DNA from: Planctomycetaceae bacterium
Lineage (GTDB): Bacteria > Planctomycetota > Planctomycetia > Planctomycetales > Planctomycetaceae
DNA: 46,752 bases
Reading direction: 5' to 3'
NCBI GenBank assembly: GCA_021732845.1
Contig: JAKFUF010000129.1
Span: forward strand, 1 to 46,752
The notes below the pieces were generated by a model that had not been told where the DNA came from, ran no database searches, and saw only the letters and a program-made list of their open reading frames with translations. Position numbers and translations under genes: made by a program. Of the stretch, positions 25,825 through 34,484 are shown one piece after another; position 1 is the stretch's first letter, and each line of letters begins with the position of its first letter.

Positions 25825-26012
25825 TCAGGATCGCAGCAACAATAACAGGGGCATTTTGCTTGCGAGATGGCTGGCCGATGTGAACGAGACCATGAGCCGG
25901 AACGCGTTAGCGTCCGGTTCCGGCAGTCGTAAAACCGGACGCTAACGCGTGCCGGCTCATTGGCGGGTCAACGAATCGAAATCGAACAGTTATTTTTGCG
26001 GCGATCCTAAGC
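25825..26012. repeat. Family 3 palindromic repeat (GCGTTAGCG type)
   Basis: Two 28-bp arms, 25892-25919 and 25933-25960, are complementary with one mismatch. They begin ATGAGCCGGAACGCGTTAGC and enclose a 13-bp loop. The arms are framed by TTAGGATCGC-like borders in inverse orientation (25827-25845 and 25988-26010). The left flank (GCTTGCG to GGCTGGCCGATGTGAACGA) recurs at 34008-34048. The stretch 25808-26200 contains no gene. Confidence 0.85.
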
Positions 26013-26200
26013 GAATGAGTGTCACAAACAGGCATCTTGAAATGAGAAAACAACCGGCTTTCTCCTCGCGGACCGGATGCAGGATGCGTGGTCGAGAACT
26101 TCCGTCTGACCGATGTGCGTGGTAACGTCAACACGTCGATTTTGGCGAGATACATGCATCCAGACGACAAGCAACCTGCAATTTCCCGAATGCCACTCCC

Positions 26201-27403
26201 ATGCTGATTGAAACCGTTTCTGTCAACAATTTTCGGTCGATATCTCATCTGGACCAACTGGCGCTCAGGCCAATCAATGTTTTTTTCGGCCCAAATGGTT
26301 CCGGCAAGTCGACATTCCTTGATGCCCTTTGGTTTCTCCGCGATTGTGCCATCCGCGGTGCCACCGCCGCAGCCAACAGCCGCAGTCACGGTATCGGCCT
26401 CGTTTGGAATGGTGCCGACCCGCAGACACCCATCGAAATTGAAATCGCCACCAAGTCCGTCCGTTACAAAGTCAGCATTGTGGTCGACCCCGGCGTGCCT
26501 GACATCTTTCCGGGCGAGGCGCTGTGGCGCACCGACATTGGGGCAGGTGCCGCGGCAAATCCCATCCGTCGCAAGCCCCGAAGCGTTTCCGTTGAGATGT
26601 ACAACGGCGTCGTACAGAGCACTCTGCCAGTACCGCTGAGAGATCCAGACAAGCTTAGCCTGGGACTCTATTTGGATTTCAACGCTGATGACAAGGTCAG
26701 CTCGGACTTAGATTATGCGCTGAGGAATCTCCGACAACACTCGTCGCGCTCGTTCTTCCTCCACGGAATCAAGACACAGGGTGTCGAGTCTCAGGCGGGT
26801 GTCATGCGGCTGGCAGATCGCGCCGAGAACCTCTGGTCCGTGCTGAGAAATCTAAACGACAGGCGGGATATTGACGAGCGTTTTGACACCATTCTGAGGT
26901 ATATGAGGCAGGCCTTTCCCGCGTTTTCCGCCCTTTCGATTGAGCAGACCGGTCCGGAGTCTTTGTCAGCCCGGTTTCAGGAAAAGCACTTGAGCCGGCC
27001 GATGTCGGTCTCGGGCATGTCGGACGGGCATCTCCAGATGCTGATCCTGCTCACGGCAATCTTCGCGGAGGGGCGGCGTCCGACTTTGGTGATGTTCGAC
27101 GAGCCTGACTTGTCGTTGAACCCCTGGGCACTCCAGGTGCTGGCGGAAGCCCTGCAGGAGGCCGCCGACCACTGGCATTCGCAGTTCATCATCGCGACGC
27201 ATTCTCCCGTTCTGCTGAGCATGTTCAATGAAGCAGACTTGATCGTGAGTCGGAATGACGGACAGGCATTGTACGAACGGCTGGTCGACCAGGAAAACGT
27301 CAAGGTCCTGCTCGACCAATACGCCGCGGGATCACTCTACATGATGCAGTTGATCGGCGAGCAGGCAGAGCCGATGGTTCACGAGGTCGACGCGCATCCA
27401 TGA
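26201..27403 (+). CDS. AAA ATPase of the AAA_15/AAA_21 (OLD/RloA-like) type, candidate defence component
   Basis: A 400-residue ABC/SMC-like ATPase of the kind paired with nuclease-like partners in antiphage modules. It begins IETVSVNNFRSISHLDQLAL, the standard N-terminus. Walker A is GPNGSGKST (30-38), the signature region is SGMSDGHLQ (271-279), Walker B LVMFDEPDLSLNP (296-307) has catalytic E301, and the switch histidine is H334 in IATHSP. The middle (about 80-260) is a variable insertion without a coiled coil, so it is shorter than Rad50/SbcC. It has no TOPRIM domain of its own, unlike OLD nucleases; the partner gene overlaps its stop by 4 bp (ATGA) and may supply that activity. It could act as a sensor and gate for the partner. 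Confidence 0.92.
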   Translation: MLIETVSVNNFRSISHLDQLALRPINVFFGPNGSGKSTFLDALWFLRDCAIRGATAAANSRSHGIGLVWNGADPQTPIEIEIATKSVRYKVSIVVDPGVPDIFPGEALWRTDIGAGAAANPIRRKPRSVSVEMYNGVVQSTLPVPLRDPDKLSLGLYLDFNADDKVSSDLDYALRNLRQHSSRSFFLHGIKTQGVESQAGVMRLADRAENLWSVLRNLNDRRDIDERFDTILRYMRQAFPAFSALSIEQTGPESLSARFQEKHLSRPMSVSGMSDGHLQMLILLTAIFAEGRRPTLVMFDEPDLSLNPWALQVLAEALQEAADHWHSQFIIATHSPVLLSMFNEADLIVSRNDGQALYERLVDQENVKVLLDQYAAGSLYMMQLIGEQAEPMVHEVDAHP

Positions 27404-28188
27404 ACAATGGCTGGAACTTCTTCAAGTTTGGGCTGATCGTCACTGGAGATGGAGAGCGGGACTTCGCCCCCAGGCTTTTCAAGGATCTCACCAGCACGGG
27501 AAAGTGCACGTTTGTCATACTCCGTCAGACTGGCCAGCGGAATCCAATCGGCGCCAAGAAGCAACTGGCCTACATCAAGACCGGCAAGAAGATTCCCGAC
27601 AAGGATGCAGAGATCATTTGCGAGGCCCGCGGTTGGTTGCTTGCCGAACCGTCGCGCCATGTCATTTGGCTCGACGATCTTGAGTCATCACAGCGGCAAA
27701 ATGCCCATTCCAAGTTTCAACGGTTAAGGAAGGCCATTGATGTGGTATTGGCCCGCAATCCGGAATTGCGAGAACGATTCGCCGTCCATTTCTTTGTGAA
27801 CATGATCGAAGCCTATTATTTTGCCTGCATTGACGTGGTGAATCAGGTGCTTGGTCTGTCATTGTCAGCCTTGGAGACAGATTGTGAAAACATTGAACAC
27901 CCGAAAGGTGAGTTGAAGCGCGCCATGCGAAACCTTGGGCATGGCAAAAGCTTTGATGAAAAAGTGGATGGAGAACGAATCGTTGAATCGATCGCCTTGG
28001 AGCAGGTTTTGAATCGCCCTCTCCATTGTCGCGCGCTGCGTACGTTGGTCGCCTGGTGCTGTGAGGTCATTGGCGAGCATCGAACTGAGCGTTTTCAACT
28101 TTCAGGCGGGCTCTATTGGGATGTCACGGCCCACCAGCTTCGTAGTCCGCCCCCGGTCGAGAAGATCGGACCGTTGGATCCGGGGTAA
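27400..28188 (+). CDS. DUF4276-like partner of the AAA ATPase (probable TOPRIM-like nuclease)
   Basis: A 262-residue protein translated by overlap with the ATPase gene. It follows the DUF4276/RloB-like pattern: FGLIVTGDGERDFAPRLFKD near the N-terminus with E19 in the place of the TOPRIM glutamate, HVIWLDDLES (D92, D93, E95) as the acidic metal-binding loop, and FFVNMIEAYYFACID (E137), matching the family's EAW/EAL block. TOPRIM-fold partners of AAA_15 ATPases (OLD, PARIS AriB, RloB) are nucleases or immune effectors. Activity here is inferred. The first motif is more divergent than usual (TGDGE rather than EGxxE), so the family call is moderate. Confidence 0.72.
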   Translation: MNNGWNFFKFGLIVTGDGERDFAPRLFKDLTSTGKCTFVILRQTGQRNPIGAKKQLAYIKTGKKIPDKDAEIICEARGWLLAEPSRHVIWLDDLESSQRQNAHSKFQRLRKAIDVVLARNPELRERFAVHFFVNMIEAYYFACIDVVNQVLGLSLSALETDCENIEHPKGELKRAMRNLGHGKSFDEKVDGERIVESIALEQVLNRPLHCRALRTLVAWCCEVIGEHRTERFQLSGGLYWDVTAHQLRSPPPVEKIGPLDPG

Positions 28189-28328
28189 TCCACGGAATGT
28201 AGTTGCGTTTTCAGTTCCGGCACCCATTCAAAGTTATCAATTGTCTCCGATGTGAGTATCCTGTATTCACGATCCTCACGAAGGCGGGTCACGATGGCCC
28301 GCGGTGCCAATTGACCGGGAGATTCCCC

Positions 28329-30452
28329 ATGCTTTCCTTTCAACAGCGGCCAGGGCGTTTGTGTGATGGCATGGGCCGGCGGGAGTGGCTCCGCGTGGGC
28401 GGCTTGAGCCTCGTGGGGCTGTCGCTGCCACAGTTGCTCGCGGCACAGGGGGCATTGGGAGCCACGCCAAGTGAGAACAAGCTGGCGGCGGGGTTGTCGG
28501 GCGTGATGTTTGGGCGGGCGAAGAACGTCATCTTCCTGTGGCTCCAGGGCGGACCGCCACAGCACGAGACCTTCGACCCCAAGCCCGACGCGCCAGTCGA
28601 GATCCGCGGGCCGTTCAGCCCGGTGCAAACCAACATTCCCGGCATCAATTTCTGCGAGCTGCTGCCGCGAACATCCCAGCGGGCCGACAAGCTGGCGGTC
28701 ATCCGATCGCTCGCCACCGACGACAACAGCCACGATGTCAGCGGCTACTGGGTGCTGACGGGTTATCCGTACGGACCTGGCACCGCGCGGGCGATCAAGC
28801 CGACGGATTGGCCGTACTTCGGCTCGGTCGTCAAGATGCTCAAGCCCAGCGAACGCCTGCCCGCGCTCACCAGCGTGTGGCTGCCGGACATCATGCGGCT
28901 CAACGACAATGTGACCCCCGCCGGGCAGACCGCGGGCTTCCTTGGTTCCATGTGGGAGACTGACCGCTTCATTGGCGACCCCGCCAGCGACCAGTACCGC
29001 ATCACCGGCCTGAGCCTGCCGGTCGAACTCTCGGCCGCCCGCATGCAGGACCGTGCCGCACTGCTCCGGCAGCTCGACAATCAGGTGAGCCACGAGAACC
29101 GTCCCGCCGGGGCCTGGGATCAACTGTCGTCGTTTGCCCTCGACCTGGTGACCTCCGGCAAGGCGAAAGAGGCCTTTGACATCAGCAAAGAGCCGGACGC
29201 GCTCCGCGAGCGGTATGGGCGGCACACCTGGGGCCAGACCTGCCTGTTGGCACGCAGGCTGATCGAATCCGGTGTGCGGCTGGTGCATGTCAACTGGCCC
29301 CGCGAACCGGGCGACACCGCCGTCGACAACCCGCTGTGGGACACCCACACGCTCAATGCCGACCGGTTGCAGGACACCCTCTGCCCCATGTTCGATGTTT
29401 CGTTCGCGGCGCTGCTGGACGACCTGGAACAGCGTGGTTTGCTGAGTGAGACACTGGTCGTGGCGATCGGCGAATTCGGCCGTACGCCGAAGATCAACAG
29501 TCAGGGCGGCCGCGATCACTGGGGGCCGGTGTTCAGCGGCGTGCTGGCCGGGGCCGGCATCGCCGGAGGTCAGGTGTTCGGAGCCACGGACAAGATCGGT
29601 GGCTACCCGACGGTCGATCCCATCCGCCCGCACGACCTGACAGCGACGATCTTTCATCTGCTGGGCATCCCGCACGACGGGGCCTTCCACGACCGCACAA
29701 ACCGCCCGCAACTGCTGACCAAGGGCACTCCGCTCTACCGTCTGCTGGGCGATGAGGCGGCCACGGCAATCCGTTGTGTCTCCACGGCCGATGAGGCATT
29801 TGTGCCACCGTTCGACGCCCGCAAGCTGCTGGATGTCGACTTCGCCTCACAAAAGCTCCACCCCTGCGCCCCTGCCTCAAGGGAAAAGGGCTGGCGGGCC
29901 ACACCCCTTGTCGCGGCACCCGCCGGAGTGGCTCAGAGCGTTCCCTCGCCACGCCCGCACGTCCAACTGGGGCTGGACGGCCGCGACTTGAAAGCGGCGC
30001 AACCAATCCCCGCCGGTTCCCGGGCCATCGTGGCTCAGGAAATCCGCAACGCCCGTGGCGGCCACTACACTTTCCGCGTCACCATCAGCGGCGGTGGCTC
30101 ATCTCCCGCCGCCTTCCAGCGCTGGTTTGAAGGCCCGCTTGCCTGCCGCCTGATCCTGTTCCGCTACGCCAACCAGAACAAGAACCCGCTGGAAGGCCAG
30201 GAACTCGCCAGCCTCCCGTTCCATCCCACCTTCTCCGCCTTCGAGTCCCCCACCGAATTCACGCTGACCCAATTCCTCGGCTCCACCGTCCCCGGCGCCA
30301 ACTTCCCCATCGGCAACGGCCTGGGAGTGGCCCTCATCATCGACTCCCGCGCCGCCCTCGACCTTCCGCCCGGTGAATCCGCCTACCTGCGCTTGCATGA
30401 GGTGCGGCTGGAGTTCAATCCGCGGCCGAGGGATGAGAATGTGACGATTTGA
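28329..30452 (+). CDS. DUF1501 protein with extended C-terminal beta domain
   Basis: The 707-residue protein has a Tat-like leader (GRREWLRVGGLSLVGLSLPQ, residues about 17-36) and a DUF1501 domain (about 50-490). DUF1501 is related to the alkaline phosphatase/sulfatase superfamily, and the domain shows FLWLQGGPPQHETFDPKPDA, later VAIGEFGRTPKIN and GGRDHWGPVFSG. Typical DUF1501 proteins have about 450-490 residues; here about 200 extra residues form a second, beta-rich domain (about 500-707). Planctomycete DUF1501 genes often follow a DUF1549/DUF1553 cytochrome-like gene, which is absent here. The start at 28329 follows CCGGGAGATT. The function of DUF1501 proteins is unknown; export and hydrolysis of sulfate or phosphate esters are guesses. 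Confidence 0.88.
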   Translation: MLSFQQRPGRLCDGMGRREWLRVGGLSLVGLSLPQLLAAQGALGATPSENKLAAGLSGVMFGRAKNVIFLWLQGGPPQHETFDPKPDAPVEIRGPFSPVQTNIPGINFCELLPRTSQRADKLAVIRSLATDDNSHDVSGYWVLTGYPYGPGTARAIKPTDWPYFGSVVKMLKPSERLPALTSVWLPDIMRLNDNVTPAGQTAGFLGSMWETDRFIGDPASDQYRITGLSLPVELSAARMQDRAALLRQLDNQVSHENRPAGAWDQLSSFALDLVTSGKAKEAFDISKEPDALRERYGRHTWGQTCLLARRLIESGVRLVHVNWPREPGDTAVDNPLWDTHTLNADRLQDTLCPMFDVSFAALLDDLEQRGLLSETLVVAIGEFGRTPKINSQGGRDHWGPVFSGVLAGAGIAGGQVFGATDKIGGYPTVDPIRPHDLTATIFHLLGIPHDGAFHDRTNRPQLLTKGTPLYRLLGDEAATAIRCVSTADEAFVPPFDARKLLDVDFASQKLHPCAPASREKGWRATPLVAAPAGVAQSVPSPRPHVQLGLDGRDLKAAQPIPAGSRAIVAQEIRNARGGHYTFRVTISGGGSSPAAFQRWFEGPLACRLILFRYANQNKNPLEGQELASLPFHPTFSAFESPTEFTLTQFLGSTVPGANFPIGNGLGVALIIDSRAALDLPPGESAYLRLHEVRLEFNPRPRDENVTI

Positions 30453-30467
30453 GCGAGTCTATTCCGT

Positions 30468-31526
30468 TCAATCTTTCATGAAGAAAACGGAAAGCCGCAA
30501 ATTGTGGACGGTCACCTCTGCCGTACGCATTGCCGTGCCAGGCATCGAAATCGTCAAGGTGGCGCTCGCCCCACCATCAATGCGGACCAGCATTTCACCG
30601 GGCCGTTTTGCCTGAGACTTGCACTCGGTGTAGAGGGCAGGTGAGAAGATGTTGACCTGCTCCAAGTTTGCAAGACGCCTCAATTCGGTAAGCTCGGAGA
30701 AACGAACGTCGCCCTTCAAATGCAGGATTTTCAGGGACCGTAAAACCGGCAGGTACGCCAGGGAGCCTGCTTCCACTTCTTCCAAGGCGAGCGTCTCAAG
30801 CGATTCCAACGGACTCAAAGCCCGCAGAGATGCATTGGAGAACTGCCGGGCGACGAATGGCGAGTCGCCATCCGGCCCATAGTTTCCATTCAAGAGGATG
30901 AGGTGTTTGAGTCGGGACAGCTTTCCGAAGACCTCCTGGTCTGGCATGGAGATGTCACCCTTCAAGGCCACATCCCCGAGATACGGGCAACCGGCCAGGG
31001 CCTCAAATTCGTGTTTTCCGAATTCTTTGGCAGCCAGCCTGAGGATGTGGAGTTGATGGGATTTCCGAAAGTGCTCGACACCACCGTCCGTCGTCGTGAG
31101 ATCCATGTCCAGAAAAATCAGCCGCGGATAATAGGGCAGCCCTCGTAGTTCGCCCCCCGTCAAAGTGTTGCGGAGCGTGATGGACTCCAGCTCGGGAAAC
31201 TGCTCCAGACATTGCCGCTCTGCATTCGTGACTCTGCGTGACAGGTGCGAGAGGTCACAGAATTCGACGTAGTTGAGTCGAACGAACCAAGTCTTCTTGA
31301 TGGATGGCGGCAGATTCCGGGTGATCCAGTCTGGCAGGCGGCTCTCAATTCCGAGGTTTCCCGCGGAGTTCTCGATGGGCAAATTCCCCTCTTTAAGCAG
31401 TGCCATAAGGACCACGTGACGGCGGTATTCCGGAATCGCAACTGCGGCGACAAGCAGCGAGAACACCAGTCCAGCGGTCAATGCGAGAATTTGCAGGATC
31501 CGACGGCGTGTCAACATCTCGCGCAT
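30468..31526 (-). CDS. Membrane-anchored leucine-rich-repeat protein
   Basis: The 352-residue protein has one N-terminal membrane helix (about 10-31). A mostly extracytoplasmic region follows with irregular leucine-rich repeats (about 110-300: LESITLRNTLTGGELRGLPY, LIFLDMDLTTTDGG, LKHLILLNGN, LETLALEEVEAGSLAYLPVL). A short beta-rich tail ends the protein. No catalytic motif is visible. LRR arrays usually bind proteins, so a scaffold or receptor role is possible. GAGG 7 bp before ATG 31526 supports the start. The gene converges on DUF1501 with 15 bp between stops. Confidence 0.75.
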   Translation of the reverse strand: MREMLTRRRILQILALTAGLVFSLLVAAVAIPEYRRHVVLMALLKEGNLPIENSAGNLGIESRLPDWITRNLPPSIKKTWFVRLNYVEFCDLSHLSRRVTNAERQCLEQFPELESITLRNTLTGGELRGLPYYPRLIFLDMDLTTTDGGVEHFRKSHQLHILRLAAKEFGKHEFEALAGCPYLGDVALKGDISMPDQEVFGKLSRLKHLILLNGNYGPDGDSPFVARQFSNASLRALSPLESLETLALEEVEAGSLAYLPVLRSLKILHLKGDVRFSELTELRRLANLEQVNIFSPALYTECKSQAKRPGEMLVRIDGGASATLTISMPGTAMRTAEVTVHNLRLSVFFMKD

Positions 31527-31625
31527 GGCGTGGCCTCAAAAAATTACGTCGAGCCAACGCGCCAACCGATGTCGCGCTGTTGCCGCAGCCCCCAGTCCTG
31601 ACGCGAGTTCCCTGGCCGCGGGCTT

Positions 31626-32621
31626 TCATTCACGGGGTGCGTTGGCGTTCCACAGGGCTTCAAATTCGGCGAGCATCGCGCGATACATGGGAGACGCTGC
31701 ACGGGATTCCAGCAGCGGAGATCTGGAAGTGCCGTCACCGTAGAGCACCAGGGCGCTGAGCATCATGTGGTCATTGCGGGACTGCTGCTGGTGCAGACAA
31801 CCTGTGCGGATCTGGCGGAACTCGATATTGGGACACTCCTCCGCCAGCTCTTCAAAGAAGGCCAAGGCACCGCCAATGTCGTTTGGCAGTTGATGATGCC
31901 GCTGTCCCACCGAATTGTTCACGTACTGGCCCAGGGCCGGATTCTCGGCATCCATGATGAGCAGGCGGATTTTGCATCCCTGCCGGGCCTTCTCCAACAT
32001 GGTCGGCCGAAACGCATTGATTTTGAGCCACCATCTGAGCGAGACCCCGGACAGGTCAAACGTTTCTTTGGCGTTCCGCAGCAGATCGAGCCACCGCTCG
32101 GTGTTTCCAAAATCCTCGACCTTGTTGTACAGCTTGAACAGTTCCGGTTTGCCGCCAAGGGGTGACAAGTGGCTTCCAAACGGGACCTGGACCTGCCAGT
32201 TGCAGGCCTCCAGATTGCGGACATGGTCAATGATCTGCTTGGAATACACCCTGTCCCGCAGGGGCCGTGGCTTCAGGTCGTATTCGATCGCCCGCAGATC
32301 CCGGATGTCGAACGGGATCGTCTGACCTTTCTCGATCAAGATGATGACCGGACGGGCCGCGCTCTGGGCGATCGCCAGTTCATAAAACACATTCGGGTTG
32401 TGAAACGTCAGCACGGCGATGCACAGATCATCCGTCAAAATCGAACTGAACATCTGGTCGGTGATCCGCCCGATCTGCTGGCTGTGGTCGGCGCGGTACG
32501 CCACGATCCCCAGTTCATCCATGGCCGGCTTGATGATGAAATCCAGCACATCATCCGAATGCTCGCGGACGACGGATCCAGCTTCCCCGATGGGGCTGAT
32601 CACAAAACAGCGTTTGGGCAT
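31626..32621 (-). CDS. TIR/nucleoside-deoxyribosyltransferase-like protein with phospholipase-D-like C-terminus
   Basis: A 331-residue two-domain protein. Residues 1-125 have the pattern of TIR-like/DRHyd predicted nucleotide-binding proteins: RCFVISPIGEAGSVVREHSD, YRADHSQQIGRITDQMF, then HNPNVFYELAIA with E81 in the position of the catalytic glutamate, and PFDIRDLRAIEYDL. Residues about 185-330 resemble a PLD-like (DUF5919-type) domain: RWWLKINAFRPTMLEKARQG, IRLLIMDAENPALG, and a late NDHMMLSALVLYGDGTSRSP block with H285. TIR-like domains in bacterial immunity act as NADases or signal makers. The fusion is inferred to be an effector or sensor. ATG 32621 is preferred over 32678, because GGTGA precedes it and the family begins there. 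Confidence 0.75.
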   Translation of the reverse strand: MPKRCFVISPIGEAGSVVREHSDDVLDFIIKPAMDELGIVAYRADHSQQIGRITDQMFSSILTDDLCIAVLTFHNPNVFYELAIAQSAARPVIILIEKGQTIPFDIRDLRAIEYDLKPRPLRDRVYSKQIIDHVRNLEACNWQVQVPFGSHLSPLGGKPELFKLYNKVEDFGNTERWLDLLRNAKETFDLSGVSLRWWLKINAFRPTMLEKARQGCKIRLLIMDAENPALGQYVNNSVGQRHHQLPNDIGGALAFFEELAEECPNIEFRQIRTGCLHQQQSRNDHMMLSALVLYGDGTSRSPLLESRAASPMYRAMLAEFEALWNANAPRE

Positions 32622-32841
32622 GTGGTCACCGGCTTTCGCGGTTTGGAACGGGGATTCCGCAGCACGGCAACTTAGCACAGCCGGGAAATGCGGTCAAAAC
32701 TGCCGATTGACAGGTTCCCAAAACACCACACAATTAACAATTCATATTCTTGACGTTTTTGTGTTTTTCTTCTTGACTGCCGGGCTGCCCGCCGATACCG
32801 TTGTTTTGAACTGACGTATACCACTCACGAAAGGGGCCGAA

Positions 32842-33990
32842 ATGAAAGCTTGCAACGTGCGTTCGGCGGGGGCGGCTGATTTGATGGGGAACGATTTGGC
32901 GGCACCGATTCCGGCAGGCAAGGGGCGGGTGCGGAAGGAGCGGTCGGACTGCAAGGTCACGGAGGATGAGCTGTACGATTCCATCGTGGCTCACTTTGGG
33001 ATCCTCACTTACGTGGCGATCGCGGTGGGGATCACCCGGCCGGCGCTCTACAAACGGATTGACCGTGCTCCGCGGCTGCAGGCCGCGCGCGACGGGGCGC
33101 GGCGGGTGGTGGTCGACGTGGCGACCTACCATTTGCGCAGGGCCCTGCATGTCGGAACCGCCTGGGCCGTGCAGTTCGCCATGTGCCGGATGGATGGCAT
33201 TCCCCTGTTTTCCATGACGCCCCCACAACCGCCGCAGGAGCCGAGAGAGCCTGGAGCGACGCGCGAGCCACGGGCAGAGCCGCCGGAGGCGGGCAGTCCA
33301 CAGCCAGAGCGTGCGCGAAAGACGATGCTCCGCCTGATCCACGCCGTGGAGCGCGCCGAGCCGTGGGCGGTGAAGTACTGCCTGCGGCATTTGGAGCCGG
33401 CGGTCCGTTACATGACCACACCCGGGGGCACGGGCGTAGAAACACCGCGGACCGAGATTGTTCCCGACCAGCCACCGCGCCTGTGCGAACAGCGGGCCGA
33501 GGCACTGGCGCGGGCCAGCTACGGGCAACTGGTGGGACGGCCGCTGCATGGAAGAGGGAAAACACCCGCCCCTGCCGCCTCCACTCACCCTGAAATTCCG
33601 GCCGAGGCCTCTGCTCCCAGCGACTCCGTTAACCATAAGGGAGATCAGAAACAGACCGCAGGACCGTCGCACCCAATGCTTGAGGAGACGAAGTCCGTCC
33701 CGCCCGCCGTGCCCGATGCACCGGCCTGCGGGGCGAACTTCGCGCCAACTCTTTCGCCAGCGGAGTCGACACCAGGGATGCCGGCCGCGCCGCATCTGCC
33801 GCCGGCTCCCGGACCACATCTGAATACTGCGCCATCCGTAGCTTGCACATCATCCCAGTCTACAAAGCGTCAACCGTCTGTTGCGGGCAGGCAGGACAAG
33901 TCCCACACCGCCGATCGCAAACGAAAACGCCGCGCCCGCGCTGCCTCCCGAAAGCGGGGCAGGCGAAAGGCGCGTTTGAACAGGCGGTGA
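32842..33990 (+). CDS. Helix-turn-helix, terminase-small-subunit-like protein with polybasic tail
   Basis: The 382-residue protein has an N-terminal helical domain (about 37-118) reading KVTEDELYDSIVAHFGILTY, then GITRPALYKRIDRAPRLQAA, then a HLRRALHVGTAWAVQFAMCR segment. This resembles the DNA-binding domain of phage small terminases or resolvase-like helix-turn-helix proteins. A shorter helix pair with similar wording (HAVERAEPWAVKYCLRHLEP, about 167-186) may be a second half-repeat. The rest is Pro/Ala-rich and disordered, ending in an Arg/Lys-rich tail (about 350-382). The gene at 35581-36519 shares the first domain. No phage genes are nearby. AAAGGGG precedes the ATG. The function is unknown, and nucleic-acid binding is likely. 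Confidence 0.7.
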   Translation: MKACNVRSAGAADLMGNDLAAPIPAGKGRVRKERSDCKVTEDELYDSIVAHFGILTYVAIAVGITRPALYKRIDRAPRLQAARDGARRVVVDVATYHLRRALHVGTAWAVQFAMCRMDGIPLFSMTPPQPPQEPREPGATREPRAEPPEAGSPQPERARKTMLRLIHAVERAEPWAVKYCLRHLEPAVRYMTTPGGTGVETPRTEIVPDQPPRLCEQRAEALARASYGQLVGRPLHGRGKTPAPAASTHPEIPAEASAPSDSVNHKGDQKQTAGPSHPMLEETKSVPPAVPDAPACGANFAPTLSPAESTPGMPAAPHLPPAPGPHLNTAPSVACTSSQSTKRQPSVAGRQDKSHTADRKRKRRARAASRKRGRRKARLNRR

Positions 33991-34002
33991 GATTCGACAG
34001 CG

Positions 34003-34112
34003 ATTTTGCTTGCGCGGTGGCTGGCCGATGTGAACGAATCCATGAGCCGGAATGCGTTAGCGCGCGCGTTAGCGTCCGGTTCCGGCAGTCGTCCAACCGG
34101 ACGCCAACCGTC
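34003..34112. repeat. Family 3 repeat, copy with duplicated core
   Basis: It shares its left flank (TTGCTTGCG, then TGGCTGGCCGATGTGAACGA) and CATGAGCCGGAA core with the copy at 25855-25960. The GCGTTAGCG core is duplicated here (GCGTTAGCGCGCGCGTTAGC), and the right arm has decayed. Confidence 0.8.
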
Positions 34113-34186
34113 GTCAGGGACGACGAATGAAGGGGCCGGTCAAGTCGGCCGGTCTGGCAAGTCGGTCCGTAAACCGTACGGTCAGA

Positions 34187-34250
34187 AATTGAACCACGAA
34201 TCTTACGAATCTCACGAATCAACAACCAGCTTCGCATCGCGAGTGAGGAC
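34187..34250. repeat. Short family 2 fragment (ACGAATC repeats)
   Basis: The stretch ACCACGAATCTTACGAATCT, followed by CAACAACCAGCTTCGCATCG, matches the first part of family 2 at 15785-15850 and 34898-34941. It is truncated and joined directly to a family 3 copy. Confidence 0.75.
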
Positions 34251-34251
34251 C

Positions 34252-34456
34252 GCGGCAAGAATAACGGTCGACTCTTGACAAGCCGTACAGCCAATGAGCC
34301 GGAGGGCCTTAGCCCCCGGTTGGAGGAAAATCGGAAGGCGCCATCGCCACGAACCGGACGCTAACGCGCGCTAACGCGTGCCGGCTGATGAATCTGCCCT
34401 CAATCAGCATCCATCCCAATCAACTTCACCATGTTATTATTGCCGCGATCCTGACG
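34252..34456. repeat. Family 3 repeat, composite copy
   Basis: The left part (34252-34317) is the reverse complement of 121-190. The right part ends with AACCGGACGCTAACGCGCGC, then TAACGCGTGCCGGCTGATGA. The terminal TTATTATTGCCGCGATCCTG motif (34433-34452) matches other family 3 borders. The two arms carry different cores (GGCCTTAGCCCC and GACGCTAACGCG), so it looks like a hybrid of two subtypes. Confidence 0.75.
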
Positions 34457-34484
34457 AGATCCATCTTGTTGAGATTCGTGTTAG

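Noticed and set aside
28113-29711. 532-residue minus-strand frame opposite the DUF1501 gene
   Set aside because: It is antisense to a well-recognised domain and has no homology-like motif of its own.
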